A stretch of DNA of 64,000 nucleotides from Psychrobacillus psychrodurans (GTDB lineage: Bacteria > Bacillota > Bacilli > Bacillales_A > Planococcaceae): contig FOUN01000007.1 of the NCBI GenBank assembly GCA_900114885.1, positions 153,508 to 217,507 on the forward strand. The letters are read 5' to 3'. Shown here piece after piece: positions 34,231 to 43,963 of the stretch. A program made the position numbers and the translations under genes. How positions within the stretch are numbered: position 1 is the first letter of the stretch; each line of letters opens with the position of its first letter. The notes under the pieces were generated by a model that saw only the letters and a list, made by a program, of their open reading frames with translations, ran no database searches and had not been told where the DNA came from.

Positions 34231-34278
34231 AAAAACACGAACACAAAATGCACTATTACATTTATTGTTCGTGTTTTT
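34231..34278 (-). terminator. Terminator of the dnaB operon, possibly doubling as PurR operator
   Basis: ACACGAACA/TGTTCGTGT arms with T-run on the minus strand, directly upstream of the purA promoter. The two arms also look like inverted PurBoxes (minus strand AAACACGAACAAT against AWWWCCGAACWWT), 18 bases apart. Confidence 0.7.
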
Positions 34279-34339
34279 ATCATCAAGTTCTGCCATTATT
34301 AACTATTTTTTAAAAGTACTTACCAAAAAGCTTAAACAC

Positions 34340-34471
34340 TTGCACTTTTCTAGTCTAGCTCCAGCGCCTAGCCCCTCGAGTCGCTTCAGGCTTTCAAGTA
34401 AAGGCAAAGAGCGCCTTTACGTGAAATCCTTCCAGCGCTTGTCAGGGCTACATAGGCGCTTGCACTTTTCT
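34340..34471. repeat. Interspersed palindromic repeat of the CTAGCTCCAGCGCCTAG type
   Basis: About 130 bases, GC-rich against its surroundings, bounded by TTGCACTTTTC direct repeats at both ends, with an internal GTAAAGGC/GCCTTTAC stem and TCCAGCGC motifs near both ends. I know very similar sequences as multi-copy intergenic elements in many Bacillaceae/Planococcaceae. It ends two bases from the dnaB stop codon. Confidence 0.75.
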
Positions 34472-34473
34472 TA

Positions 34474-35832
34474 TTACGCTGGGGGTGCTGCTTGGTGTTG
34501 ACTCCAGTCGATGTTAACGAATTTGTTAAACTCTTTAACAAACGCAAGTGTAACAGTTCCAGTTGGACCATTACGTTGTTTAGCAATAATAATCTCTATC
34601 ATGTTCTGATTTTCTGTTTCTTTATCGTAATAATCTTCACGGTACAGGAAAGATACAATATCTGCATCCTGCTCAATAGATCCAGATTCACGTAAATCAG
34701 ACATCATCGGTCGCTTATCTTGACGTTGCTCAACTCCACGGGATAACTGAGACAAGGCAATTACAGGGACCTGTAATTCACGAGCTAATCCTTTTAAGGA
34801 CCTGGAAATTTCCGAAACCTCTTGTTGTCGGTTAGCTTGGCTGCCTCCACTACCTTGAATTAACTGTAAATAATCAATCAAAATCATCCCTAAACCAGAC
34901 TCTTGTTTTAATCGACGACACTTAGCACGGATTTCATTTACTCGAATACCCGGGGTATCATCAATATAAATACCTGCATTTGATAGACTTCCCATCGCCA
35001 TTGTAAGCTTACGCCAATCCTCGGTTGTAAGTGCTCCTGTACGAAGTACCTGTGCATCTATATTCCCCTCTGCACAAAGCATACGCATAACTAACTGTTC
35101 CGCACCCATCTCTAAACTAAAAATTGCTACGTTTTCATCTGTTTTAGTCGCTACATTTTGCGCAACATTCAGAGCAAATGCTGTTTTCCCTACAGAAGGA
35201 CGGGCAGCAACAATGATCAAATCATTTCTTTGGAAACCAGCTGTAATTCTGTCTAAATCTCTAAACCCTGTCGGTATACCGGTAACATCGCCCTTTCGTG
35301 TATGAAGTTTTTCTATATTATCGTATGTTTCCACTAAAACGTCTTTAATATGCTCGAAATCACCAGCATTTTTTCGGCTTGCGACTTCCATCATTTTTCT
35401 TTCGGCTTCAGCTAATAATGCTTCTACTTCATCTTCCCTAGTAAAGCCATCTTCTACTATGGTAGTAGCTACACGTATTAAACGACGTAAAATAGATTTT
35501 TCTTCTACAATTTTGGCGTAATATGCTATGTTGGCGGCGGTTGGAACTGCATTGGCAATTTCACTAATATATGAAATTCCCCCTACATCTTCTAGCTCTT
35601 TTTTTGCAGAAAGTTCTTCAGTTACGGTTACAACATCTATTGCCTTACCTTTATCACTTAAATGAAGCATAGTCTGGAATATCTTCTGATGTGCTACACG
35701 ATAAAAATCTTCAGCGAGCAAGATTTCTCCAGCGGTAATTAATGCTTGTGGTTCTAAAAATATTGCCCCAATGACAGATTGTTCGGCTTCTTGGTTATGC
35801 GGCGGTACACGGTCCAACATTGGATCGCTCAT
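34474..35832 (-). CDS. dnaB: Replicative DNA helicase DnaB (DnaC of B. subtilis)
   Basis: A 452-residue hexameric replicative helicase. N-terminal DnaB domain (PPHNQEAEQSVIGAIF at 9-24), RecA-like domain with Walker A ARPSVGKTAF (about 209-218), Walker B MILIDYLQL and the arginine-finger region KQRNGPTG. Complete. The short tail after the motor domain (DWSQHQAAPPA) is usual. Last gene of yybS-gdpP-rplI-dnaB, 12 bp after rplI. Confidence 0.96.
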   Translation of the reverse strand: MSDPMLDRVPPHNQEAEQSVIGAIFLEPQALITAGEILLAEDFYRVAHQKIFQTMLHLSDKGKAIDVVTVTEELSAKKELEDVGGISYISEIANAVPTAANIAYYAKIVEEKSILRRLIRVATTIVEDGFTREDEVEALLAEAERKMMEVASRKNAGDFEHIKDVLVETYDNIEKLHTRKGDVTGIPTGFRDLDRITAGFQRNDLIIVAARPSVGKTAFALNVAQNVATKTDENVAIFSLEMGAEQLVMRMLCAEGNIDAQVLRTGALTTEDWRKLTMAMGSLSNAGIYIDDTPGIRVNEIRAKCRRLKQESGLGMILIDYLQLIQGSGGSQANRQQEVSEISRSLKGLARELQVPVIALSQLSRGVEQRQDKRPMMSDLRESGSIEQDADIVSFLYREDYYDKETENQNMIEIIIAKQRNGPTGTVTLAFVKEFNKFVNIDWSQHQAAPPA

Positions 35833-35844
35833 TGACCTCTCTCC

Positions 35845-36294
35845 TTACGATTCTTCTGCAACAAGAACTTTTAATGTCGCTATAACTTCATGATGAAGTT
35901 TCACAGGGACGTTCGTATATCCTAATGCTCGAATTGCGTCATCTAATTCCATTTTGCGTTTATCTAATTTAATACCATGCGATTTCTCTAATTGAGAGGC
36001 AATTTGTTTCGTTGTAATTGAACCAAAAAGTCGACCGTCATTTCCAGACTTTGCTTTTAACTCTACTGTTAATTGCTCTAATGTTTCTTTTAATTTGTTT
36101 GCTTCTGCTAACTCTTGAGCCGCTTCTTTTTCAGATTTTTTCTTTTGCCCTTCAAGAGCACTTAATGCAGCTGCATTTACTTCTACTGCTAATTTGTTTT
36201 TTAGTAAAAAGTTATGAGCATAACCATCTGCTACATTTTTGATCTCGCCCTTTTTTCCTTTACCTTTTACGTCTTTTAAGAATACTACTTTCAT
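35845..36294 (-). CDS. rplI: 50S ribosomal protein L9
   Basis: A 149-residue L9 with the N-terminal rRNA-binding domain [19 protein letters not shown] (1-19), the long central helix with many Lys/Glu, and the C-terminal domain with SITTKQIA. Start overlaps the gdpP stop by four bases (ATGA). Confidence 0.97.
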   Translation of the reverse strand: MKVVFLKDVKGKGKKGEIKNVADGYAHNFLLKNKLAVEVNAAALSALEGQKKKSEKEAAQELAEANKLKETLEQLTVELKAKSGNDGRLFGSITTKQIASQLEKSHGIKLDKRKMELDDAIRALGYTNVPVKLHHEVIATLKVLVAEES

Positions 36295-38267
36295 TCTTCA
36301 TTTCCTCCTTCAATTGTATCTGTAATTGCATTTTTTAGTAGTGATATTGCTTCGTCTATCGAGGTATCTTCCAACTGACAGGCGGCATTAGTTAAATGCC
36401 CTCCACCATTTAGTTTTTCCATAATAATTTGAACATTGATATCACCTAATGATCGGGCACTGATCCCTAACGTGGAATCACTTTTCCGCCCTATCACGAA
36501 AGAAGCTGCCACATTATTCATCGTCAACAAAATATCCGCTGTTTGAGCAAGCAATACCTGACTATAAGAGACGTTTTCCATTCCGTTAGCAATAGCAATG
36601 CCATCTCTAAAAAACTCTACATTTTGGACTATTTTAGAGCGTTCAATATAAGTATCAATGTCTTCCTTCAACATTCGTTGAACGAGAATTGTATCTGCAC
36701 CATGCGTACGTAAATAGGATGCCGCTTCAAATGTTCTTGCTCCTGTACGTAGGGTAAAGCTTTTCGTATCTACAATAATACCAGCAAGCATAGATGTTGC
36801 TTCTAACATGGATAACTTTTCATTTTTCGGTTGATACTCAATTAGTTCAGTTACTAATTCTGATGTAGAGGATGCGTATGGTTCCATATAAACAAGCATC
36901 GTATTTGAAATAAATTCTTCTCCACGTCGATGATGATCGATCACAACAATCTTCTCTGCCTTTTGAAGAAGCTTTTCATCAATAACTAAGCTCGGTTTGT
37001 GTGTATCTACTACCACCAATAAAGTTTTATCTGTAATTTTGCTTATTGCTTCTTCTGGGCTTATAAAACGATTATACAACTCCGGTTGTTCCTTAATCTC
37101 ATCCATTAAACGAATCACGCTATTGTCTAACTCATTAGTGTCCAAGACAACGTAGCCTTCTACTTTGTTCATCCCAGCCATTTTTCTTACCCCAACAGCT
37201 GAACCAATTGCATCCATATCAGGCATTCTATGCCCCATTACAAACACTTGGTCACTATCCTGTATTAAATCTCGCAGAGCATGTGAGATAACTCTAGCTC
37301 TTACACGAGTCCGTTTTTCTACTGGGTTTGTTTTACCACCATAGAACTTCACTTTTCCACTTGTATGCTTGATGGCAACTTGGTCTCCACCGCGTCCTAA
37401 TACTAAATCTAAGCTAGACTGAGCTAGTTCACCAAGTTCAACTAAGGAAGTGGATCCTGCGCCAACACCTACGCTTAAAGTGAGGGAAAAGCCAAATTTA
37501 GAAGTTGTTTCTCTTATATCATCCAATATGGAGAATTTACTTTTTTCTAATTCTACTAAAATGGATTCATTAAAAACAGCTAAAAAACGATCCGAAGAAA
37601 TCCGTTTTACATAAATACCGTATTTAGCTCCCCAATCGTTTACACAAGAAGTAACGATGCTATTGAGTCTTCCTCGTGTTTGATCGTCCATACCCTGTGA
37701 TATTTCATCGTAATTATCTATAAACAACACACCAATAACTGTTCGATCTCCATAATATAACGATTCCATTTCTACTTGTTCCGTTATATCAAAGAAATAC
37801 AGAAGTTTTTCTTCGGCTTTGTAAAATACTTTATAATTTTTATCATCTAAAGAGATGATCATTTCTTTTGATTCTTCTTGTTTCTTAAGTTGTTGAAAAT
37901 CCTTTGATATAGAAAGAAGCTCCTCACCAATAATCGTATCGAATGGAAGCTGCTGCGTCATGTATGGATTTGCCCATTCAATGATGTAGTGTTCATTTAT
38001 GAGTAGTATCCCAATTGGCATTTCTAATAAGGCTTCTTCCCCTACCTTTTTCATCCGATAGGAAAGAGTTTCAATATGTTTTTCTGTCTCCTCATATACA
38101 CGCTGTTCAATAATCCACGCATAGATAAATACACCAATTACCATTAGAGCGAATAACAATCCAATCAATGTGTTGGTAGACAGTAATAAATAAGTCGCAA
38201 CCCCACTAAGTAGTAAGAACAGTATGAGTGGATATCGAATTGGCCGTTTCCTAAAAAAAGATGCCAC
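36291..38267 (-). CDS. gdpP: Cyclic-di-AMP phosphodiesterase GdpP (YybT)
   Basis: A 658-residue enzyme that hydrolyses c-di-AMP: two membrane helices (about 12-50), PAS domain, degenerate GGDEF domain (about 175-300), DHH domain with [13 protein letters not shown] and [11 protein letters not shown], and DHHA1 with [10 protein letters not shown]. All DHH motifs intact. GTG start preceded by AAGGAGC. It controls the second messenger that governs potassium, cell wall and beta-lactam tolerance. In operon with yybS, rplI and dnaB, as in most bacilli. Confidence 0.96.
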   Translation of the reverse strand: MASFFRKRPIRYPLILFLLLSGVATYLLLSTNTLIGLLFALMVIGVFIYAWIIEQRVYEETEKHIETLSYRMKKVGEEALLEMPIGILLINEHYIIEWANPYMTQQLPFDTIIGEELLSISKDFQQLKKQEESKEMIISLDDKNYKVFYKAEEKLLYFFDITEQVEMESLYYGDRTVIGVLFIDNYDEISQGMDDQTRGRLNSIVTSCVNDWGAKYGIYVKRISSDRFLAVFNESILVELEKSKFSILDDIRETTSKFGFSLTLSVGVGAGSTSLVELGELAQSSLDLVLGRGGDQVAIKHTSGKVKFYGGKTNPVEKRTRVRARVISHALRDLIQDSDQVFVMGHRMPDMDAIGSAVGVRKMAGMNKVEGYVVLDTNELDNSVIRLMDEIKEQPELYNRFISPEEAISKITDKTLLVVVDTHKPSLVIDEKLLQKAEKIVVIDHHRRGEEFISNTMLVYMEPYASSTSELVTELIEYQPKNEKLSMLEATSMLAGIIVDTKSFTLRTGARTFEAASYLRTHGADTILVQRMLKEDIDTYIERSKIVQNVEFFRDGIAIANGMENVSYSQVLLAQTADILLTMNNVAASFVIGRKSDSTLGISARSLGDINVQIIMEKLNGGGHLTNAACQLEDTSIDEAISLLKNAITDTIEGGNEE

Positions 38268-38279
38268 CAGATCAGCTCC

Positions 38280-39221
38280 TTACTTTTTGTATCTGTCTTT
38301 TATAAATCCTCTTATATTAAATCCTAAGTCTAATACCCCTACTATAATAGTAAACATGTACAGCGGAACTGCAAAACATGTTGCAAGTATCATTAACCAT
38401 TTGGACAATCCTTTTACATAAAAATAGTAGTGTATGAAAGAAACCCCTTGTAAGAACAAGAGTGCTCGTAATATTAAAGCCGCATTAACAAATACTAAAT
38501 ATCCAAACGTACCTACTTCAAATGTAACAATCAACGAGAAAATGGATACGATTAAATAATACCACAACACCGCTTTTGGTAATCTAAAATCCATGAATTT
38601 AGAAAACTTAGGCACATCTAATTTCAACCTTTTTAATAGTGATAGGTTAATGATTAAATATAGCCAAGCACTGATGAACACCGCTCCAATAAAATAACTA
38701 GGCATAATAGATTTAATAAGTATTATGCTTTGTTTAACTAACTCATCATACCCTTTAGGCACTTGACCAACGGAAGACATAATATTTCCCAGTTGTTCGT
38801 AGTATACTTCAATGGACGTAATAAATTGCTCCAAAACATTCAAATTAAAAAATAAAATGGATAATATGTATTGTACTGCAGTCATTAAAAGTAAAAATAG
38901 CCCAGAAGCCATAAGCATATATAGCTTAGACTTTTTAGTTCGGATTGAATCTCCTATAATAAAACCTAACGGACCAACTAACAATCCAAAGATAAACCCA
39001 AAAACCCCGCCAATAATAAAAGAAAGTATAACCGCGATAACAGTAACAAATGCAGTTTGTTTTCTTTCAAACTTTGCACAATACCAAGCTAGTGGTAACG
39101 GCACAATAAATGAAGTGAAAAACCCTAGTACTGGAACATAAACAGACATTGCCAACAAAATAGCAAATAGTGCAATCATCATAGAACCATACGTTAAATA
39201 ATTTGTTTGATTTCTTTGCAT
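38280..39221 (-). CDS. yybS: DUF2232 membrane protein YybS
   Basis: A 313-residue integral membrane protein with about eight helices, DUF2232 family, always near gdpP and rplI in bacilli. N-terminal pattern YGSMMIALFAILLAMSVYVP and VLGFFTSFIVPLPLAWYCAK resembles ECF-transporter S-component type proteins. Function not established. First gene of the gdpP operon. Confidence 0.9.
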   Translation of the reverse strand: MQRNQTNYLTYGSMMIALFAILLAMSVYVPVLGFFTSFIVPLPLAWYCAKFERKQTAFVTVIAVILSFIIGGVFGFIFGLLVGPLGFIIGDSIRTKKSKLYMLMASGLFLLLMTAVQYILSILFFNLNVLEQFITSIEVYYEQLGNIMSSVGQVPKGYDELVKQSIILIKSIMPSYFIGAVFISAWLYLIINLSLLKRLKLDVPKFSKFMDFRLPKAVLWYYLIVSIFSLIVTFEVGTFGYLVFVNAALILRALLFLQGVSFIHYYFYVKGLSKWLMILATCFAVPLYMFTIIVGVLDLGFNIRGFIKDRYKK

Positions 39222-39405
39222 TTAGGAACCTTCCTTTAATGTAATCATCTATTTATTGTAACAGATTGTTTACAACAACTAAAATTCGACATACTGTAGA
39301 GAAAAATTGAAATGTCTATGTAAGCCTTGAAAAGCATTAGAAGAATTACAATAAAGGCTTCTTTCGTAGAGGAAAGTCATTCTTAAACAATTTGAATAAA
39401 TAGTT

Positions 39406-39434
39406 ACAAAAAAAAGACCGGTTTCCCGGTCTTT
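39406..39434 (-). terminator. Terminator of the rpsF-ssb-rpsR operon
   Basis: AAAGACCGG/CCGGTCTTT with four-base loop, then eight T on the minus strand, 12 bases after the rpsR stop. Confidence 0.95.
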
Positions 39435-39445
39435 CTAATTTATAC

Positions 39446-39682
39446 TTATCTCTCTTCAGAAGAGAATGGAAGTAAAGCCATGATACGAGATACTTTAATA
39501 GCTCGTGTTAACTTACGTTGGTACTTCGCACTAGTTCCTGTCACACGACGTGGAAGAATTTTCCCACGTTCTGACACGAATTTTTTCAACAAATCTACAT
39601 CTTTATAATCGATGTGCATGATATTGTTTGATGTGAAGTAACAAACTTTACGGCGTCTTTTGCCTCCGCGACGTGGTGCCAT
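39446..39682 (-). CDS. rpsR: 30S ribosomal protein S18
   Basis: A 78-residue S18 with the conserved core [19 protein letters not shown] and [17 protein letters not shown]. Only one Cys, so the zinc-independent form. Third gene of rpsF-ssb-rpsR; S6 and S18 form a dimer in the small subunit. Confidence 0.97.
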   Translation of the reverse strand: MAPRRGGKRRRKVCYFTSNNIMHIDYKDVDLLKKFVSERGKILPRRVTGTSAKYQRKLTRAIKVSRIMALLPFSSEER

Positions 39683-39731
39683 ATTTGGTTGCCTCCTTTT
39701 CGATTAAAGTAAACATGCTAAGTGATGCTTT

Positions 39732-40235
39732 TTAGAATGGTAAATCGTCATCCGATACTTCGATTGGCCCACTACTATTAGAAAAAGGATCCTCATCTAC
39801 ACGTGTATAGTTTTGCTGATTCATTGGTTGGTTTTGCTGATATGAAGGTGTTGAAAATTGCTGCTGTCCGTTACCGCCAGGTGATTGTCCACCTTGGTTA
39901 CGTTCTCCAGAGCTATTACGTGGTTCTAAGAACTGAACGCTGTCTGCAACAACGTCTGTCGTATAAACACGTTTTCCATCTTGTCCTTCATAACTACCCG
40001 TTTGAATGCGACCTTCGACTCCAGCTAAACTTCCTTTTTTTAGGAAGTTCGCTGTGTTTTCAGCTTGCTTTCTCCAAACGACACAGTTGATAAAATCAGC
40101 TTCTCTTTCACCCGATTGGTTGGAGAATGTACGATTTACAGCTAGTGTAAATCTTGCCATTGCAACACCACTTGGTGTGTAGCGAAGTTCCGGATCTTTT
40201 GTTAGTCTTCCAACTAAAACGACACGGTTAATCAT
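39732..40235 (-). CDS. ssb: Single-stranded DNA-binding protein
   Basis: A 167-residue SsbA: OB fold ([20 protein letters not shown] at start, about 1-105), Gln/Asn/Gly-rich disordered linker and the acidic tip DDDLPF that binds partner proteins. Between S6 and S18 genes, the standard order. Confidence 0.97.
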   Translation of the reverse strand: MINRVVLVGRLTKDPELRYTPSGVAMARFTLAVNRTFSNQSGEREADFINCVVWRKQAENTANFLKKGSLAGVEGRIQTGSYEGQDGKRVYTTDVVADSVQFLEPRNSSGERNQGGQSPGGNGQQQFSTPSYQQNQPMNQQNYTRVDEDPFSNSSGPIEVSDDDLPF

Positions 40236-40274
40236 CAGTAAACAACCTCCCTCGATCAGCTTTTTTAGTCAATT

Positions 40275-40583
40275 TTATTTTTTTGCTTTAACTTTAATAT
40301 CGTCGATACGAACAGCAATGTGACGGATAATGTCTTCATTGATGTTAGCTAAACGTGTATACTCATCGATTGCTTTTGAATCAGCATTTACTTTAACGAT
40401 TTGGTAGAAACCTTCACGCAAGTCATTGATTTCATAAGCTAAGCGGCGTTTACCCCACTCTTTTGCTTCGATGATTTCTGCACCATTTGAAGTTAAGATT
40501 TCTTGGAAACGCTCTACTAAAGCTTTCTTTGCATCTTCTTCAATTGCTGGTTGAATAATGTACATTAATTCGTACTTTCTCAT
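40275..40583 (-). CDS. rpsF: 30S ribosomal protein S6
   Basis: A 102-residue S6 with YELMYIIQP at the N-terminus and the [15 protein letters not shown] strand. No glutamate tail. First gene of the operon, with ribosome site AGGGAGGTG and a leader of about 75 bases that holds a direct repeat GTCGGC (minus strand), where autogenous S6:S18 control could act. Confidence 0.96.
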   Translation of the reverse strand: MRKYELMYIIQPAIEEDAKKALVERFQEILTSNGAEIIEAKEWGKRRLAYEINDLREGFYQIVKVNADSKAIDEYTRLANINEDIIRHIAVRIDDIKVKAKK

Positions 40584-40663
40584 CTATTTACACCTCCCTA
40601 TGGTCTTTGGCCGACTATGAAAAGCCGACAAGGAGCAAGTAATTCTATTACTCACATCAATGA

Positions 40664-40692
40664 ATTGTAACATAGTTTCTCAAACGTATCAA
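40664..40692 (-). promoter_or_regulatory. Sigma-A promoter of rpsF-ssb-rpsR
   Basis: TTGATA, 17-base spacer, TACAAT on the minus strand, about 80 bases before the rpsF start. Confidence 0.75.
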
Positions 40693-40749
40693 GGAAGATT
40701 GTCATTATTTTACTCATTCATGTATATTTATTTTAAATAGGAGGATTAT

Positions 40750-41298
40750 ATGGAAAATAATGAAGAAACGTTAGTTGTAATCGATATTGATCTAAAAAAG
40801 GTAGCATGGAAAAGTATTGGATTAACTGTAGGTCTATCTATAATAGGAATACTTCTATTTCCTTGGTTATCTAATGTTACAGAAATAACTTTCTCATTTT
40901 GGGACTTCCTTTGGTTTTTTATCGGTTATATAGTATTAATCGTTTTACACGAATGCTTTCACCTTGTTGGGTTTTGGGTCTTTGGTAGAGCTCCTTGGAG
41001 TAGTATGGATTATGGGGTTAATATTCAAATGGGTGTAGCCTATGCAACTACTACTATTCCCTTACAAAACGGTGCCATGAAAAAAGCATTATTACTTCCT
41101 TTCTGGATTACCGGTGTTTTACCAATGATTATGGGCTTTTGGTTGGGTTCTCTTATGCTGGTTCTATTAGGTGCTTGGCTAATTGCTGGTGCTGCGGGGG
41201 ACTTTGCTATGTATAAAGAACTCAAAAAATATCCAAACGACTTATTGATCAAAGATGATCCAGTGAAGCCTAGGTTATATGTATTGAAAAAAAATTAA
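40750..41298 (+). CDS. DUF3267 putative membrane zinc metalloprotease
   Basis: A 182-residue protein with four helices (about 21-40, 50-75, 115-145). HECFH (about residues 65-69) in the second helix is the zincin H-E-x-x-H motif of the DUF3267 family; the late conserved Asp of the family is probably the D in AAGDFAMYKEL. AGGAGGATTAT before ATG. It is on the strand opposite to its core-gene neighbours and monocistronic. Biological target unknown. Confidence 0.82.
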   Translation: MENNEETLVVIDIDLKKVAWKSIGLTVGLSIIGILLFPWLSNVTEITFSFWDFLWFFIGYIVLIVLHECFHLVGFWVFGRAPWSSMDYGVNIQMGVAYATTTIPLQNGAMKKALLLPFWITGVLPMIMGFWLGSLMLVLLGAWLIAGAAGDFAMYKELKKYPNDLLIKDDPVKPRLYVLKKN

Positions 41299-41310
41299 CT
41301 TTATTCAATT

Positions 41311-41450
41311 AAGAAAAACCGGCCAAAAAGACGCCCGGTCCTCTAAAAACAGAGACGTAGATATGCCTTTGACTGTTACGAAGGATGGAAGCATTCCGTG
41401 GGCACAGCTTCAGCCGTTCCAATCAACCATGTACATAAATAGATAATTGG
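41311..41450. other. Structured intergenic element between convergent genes
   Basis: Several stems in series: ACCGG/CCGGT, CTCT/AGAG, GGAA/TTCC and GGC/GCC, GC-richer than the flanks. On the minus strand it ends GGCCGGTTTTTC, like a terminator. It could be a small RNA on the minus strand or a remnant of a mobile repeat. I do not recognise it. The rest of 41299-41563 has no gene. Confidence 0.35.
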
Positions 41451-41563
41451 AAGCTGGATCATCTAAATAAACGAGAATTATATAACTGAAATTATACGAT
41501 ATTCATTCTTTAAAGTCTTATGAACCAAATGTTCACGGTACTTCTTATAAACTTTCTTATCTT

Positions 41564-41603
41564 TCAAAAAAAGGATCAGTGATTTCTCACTAATCCTTTT
41601 TTA
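41564..41603. terminator. Bidirectional terminator after ychF
   Basis: GGATCAGTGA/TCACTAATCC stem with seven A before and six T after; ends ychF on the minus strand. Confidence 0.93.
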
Positions 41604-41638
41604 CATATTCAGAACATATATTGTAAATACTTTTATTT

Positions 41639-42739
41639 TTATACGTTAAAGCGGAACAACATTACGTCTCCGTCTTGTACAATATATTCCTTACCTTCTA
41701 AACGAACCTTTCCAGCTTCTTTTGCAGCAGCCATTGATCCAGTTTCAACTAAATCATCATAAGCTACTGTTTCCGCACGGATAAATCCTTTTTCAAAGTC
41801 AGAGTGAATAACCCCTGCACATTGAGGTGCTTTCATCCCTTTAAGGAATGTCCAAGCTCGAACTTCTTGTACACCAGCTGTGAAATAAGTTGCCAAACCT
41901 ATTAATGAGTAAGAAGCTTTGATTAACTGATCTAAGCCTGATTCTTTTATTCCTAATTCTTCTAGGAACATTGTTTTCTCCTCATCTTCTAGTGCTGCCA
42001 TCTCTTCTTCAATTTTTGCACATATTAGTATTACCTGTGCGCCTTCTTCGGCAGCAAATGCACGCACTTTTTGTACGTATTCATTTTCACCCTCTGCCAT
42101 AATATCATCTTCAGAAACGTTTGCAACGTAGAGCATTGGTTTTGTTGTCAGCAAATGAAAACCTTTTACTACGCGTTGCTCTTCTTCTGTAAATTCAACT
42201 GAACGACCAGATTTTCCTGCTTCAAAAGCCTCTTTTAAGCGAGTAAGAACTGGTTCTTCTGCTAGCGCCTCTTTGTCTCTTTGTTTTACCATTTTAGTTA
42301 CGCGAGCTAAGCGTTTATCAACGCTTTCTAAATCTGCTAATATCAACTCTAGGTTAATCACTTCAATATCAGAGATTGGATCCACTTTTCCAGATACATG
42401 TGTAATATTTTCATCTTCGAAACAACGTACAACCTGGCAGATTGCATCTACTTCACGGATATGTGCAAGGAACTTGTTCCCAAGTCCTTCCCCTTTACTT
42501 GCACCTTCTACAATTCCTGCTATATCTGTAAATTCAAATGCAGTAGGAACTGTTTTCTTTGGCACTACTAATTCTGTTAATTTATCTAAACGTGCATCGG
42601 GTACTTCAACTACCCCTACGTTGGGATCGATAGTAGCAAATGGATAGTTTGCTGCAAGTGCTCCAGCCTTTGTTATTGCATTAAACAATGTAGACTTTCC
42701 TACGTTTGGTAATCCTACTATTCCAGCAGTTAACGCCAT
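41639..42739 (-). CDS. ychF: Redox-regulated ATPase/GTPase YchF
   Basis: About 366 residues, Obg-family OLA1/YchF: G1 GLPNVGKST (about 8-16), G3 DIAG, coiled-coil insertion after residue 140 and a TGS domain at the C-terminus (ending YIVQDGDVMLFRFNV). The G4 motif is non-canonical, as usual for this ATP-preferring family. The ATG at 42739 is taken since the GTG three codons upstream leaves no room for the ribosome site AAGGG. Binds ribosomes and acts in stress responses. Confidence 0.95.
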   Translation of the reverse strand: MALTAGIVGLPNVGKSTLFNAITKAGALAANYPFATIDPNVGVVEVPDARLDKLTELVVPKKTVPTAFEFTDIAGIVEGASKGEGLGNKFLAHIREVDAICQVVRCFEDENITHVSGKVDPISDIEVINLELILADLESVDKRLARVTKMVKQRDKEALAEEPVLTRLKEAFEAGKSGRSVEFTEEEQRVVKGFHLLTTKPMLYVANVSEDDIMAEGENEYVQKVRAFAAEEGAQVILICAKIEEEMAALEDEEKTMFLEELGIKESGLDQLIKASYSLIGLATYFTAGVQEVRAWTFLKGMKAPQCAGVIHSDFEKGFIRAETVAYDDLVETGSMAAAKEAGKVRLEGKEYIVQDGDVMLFRFNV

Positions 42740-42825
42740 ATATGTCACAACCCTTCATTATTTTAAACCATAAACTTTATATACAACTTGTTCATTATAT
42801 TGATTTTAGCGATAAAAGTCTATCA

Positions 42826-43026
42826 TTACTCAGCATCAGCTTGCACAATCAGCCTTTTCATCTTCTTTTCAAACTCTTTTCTTGGTATCATTACACTATG
42901 TTGACAGCCTTCGCATTTTATACGAATATCAGCACCCATTCGTATGATTTTCCAAGCATTCGTACCACATGGATGTTGTTTCTTCATTTCTACTATATCG
43001 TTTAGTTGAAATTGTTTCTTTTCCAC
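42826..43026 (-). CDS. DUF951 small protein
   Basis: A 66-residue protein of the DUF951 family with KQHPCGTNAWKIIRMGADIR and C-E-G-C; the Cys residues may bind metal. It regularly sits between mscS-like and ychF genes in bacilli. Likely nucleic-acid-related, but function is not established. Confidence 0.88.
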   Translation of the reverse strand: MEKKQFQLNDIVEMKKQHPCGTNAWKIIRMGADIRIKCEGCQHSVMIPRKEFEKKMKRLIVQADAE

Positions 43027-43068
43027 TTTATCACCTACTTATTTTTCTTTAATAAACAATCACTGGAA

Positions 43069-43887
43069 TTATGAGATTTTAATACCTTTTTGTTCAAGAA
43101 ACTCTACTAAATCTCTTCTAATTTTTCTTGAAACACTGTTCTGTTTTGTAGGTACAGTCTCAGCGGTAAAGCGTACTACTATTTCGGAGGCATTAAAACT
43201 CTGTATACCAAGGTAACTAGGTTTTTTAACAAGTTCCTCGTATTTGTTTGGTAATTCTTTCAGAAACTCCTCAATGTTTTTTTCCATTGATAGAATATCA
43301 TTTTCAGGTGTAACGCTAATATCTATTAACGCCAAGGAGTTATAAATTGAATAGTTTATAACGACCAATATGCTGCCATTTGGAATTATGTGAAGTTCCC
43401 CTGTATAACTTTTCAATTTTGTTGTACGTAAACCTATTTCCTGTACAATTCCATTAGCTGTCCCTATCTGTACTTGATCTCCCACCGCAAATTGATCTTC
43501 AAATATTATAAAAAATCCTGTAATGACATCTTTCACTAAACTTTGAGCACCAAAACCAACTGCTAGACCAACAATACCTGCACCAGCAAGCAATCCAGCT
43601 ACTTTTATACCAAAAGTAGTCAAAATAGCTATAATAGCACTAAAATACACAACATAAGTTAAAACATTTTGAAGAAGCTTCATCAATGTATTTTGCCTAC
43701 GTTCTGAATAGCCTAAGGGGCTCCTCTGCCTAACTAAAAAAAACTTTTGGATTATGCGTTTCCCAACTCTTACCGCAACAGCAGATACTAATAAGATGAG
43801 CACTATTTCAATAAAAATTAACCCAAGTTGCCCCCAAGTCTCTTCTTTAAGTAAATAATCCTTCAAACTTTGAATTTTTGCTTCCAT
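43069..43887 (-). CDS. Small-conductance mechanosensitive channel (MscS family)
   Basis: A 272-residue MscS channel: three helices (about 18-40, 70-90, 92-118) with the pore helix pattern GIVGLAVGFGAQSLVKDVI, then the beta domain FEDQFAVGDQVQIG and a C-terminal alpha-beta domain. It opens on hypo-osmotic shock. In the row mscS-DUF951-ychF on the minus strand, all three probably co-transcribed. Confidence 0.92.
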   Translation of the reverse strand: MEAKIQSLKDYLLKEETWGQLGLIFIEIVLILLVSAVAVRVGKRIIQKFFLVRQRSPLGYSERRQNTLMKLLQNVLTYVVYFSAIIAILTTFGIKVAGLLAGAGIVGLAVGFGAQSLVKDVITGFFIIFEDQFAVGDQVQIGTANGIVQEIGLRTTKLKSYTGELHIIPNGSILVVINYSIYNSLALIDISVTPENDILSMEKNIEEFLKELPNKYEELVKKPSYLGIQSFNASEIVVRFTAETVPTKQNSVSRKIRRDLVEFLEQKGIKIS

Positions 43888-43963
43888 ACTAGTTATTTCA
43901 CCTCATTTGAATAAATAATTTCCTAGATGCATATACTAGCTTAAAAAGAAAGTGAGTAATTAT

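Noticed and set aside
34921..34970. Noc-binding-like ATACCCGGGGTAT in dnaB
   Set aside because: Only the CCCGGG core matches the consensus; flanks differ.
41311..41450. c-di-AMP, c-di-GMP, glycine or guanidine riboswitch
   Set aside because: No core of these classes recognised, and no gene start follows on either strand.
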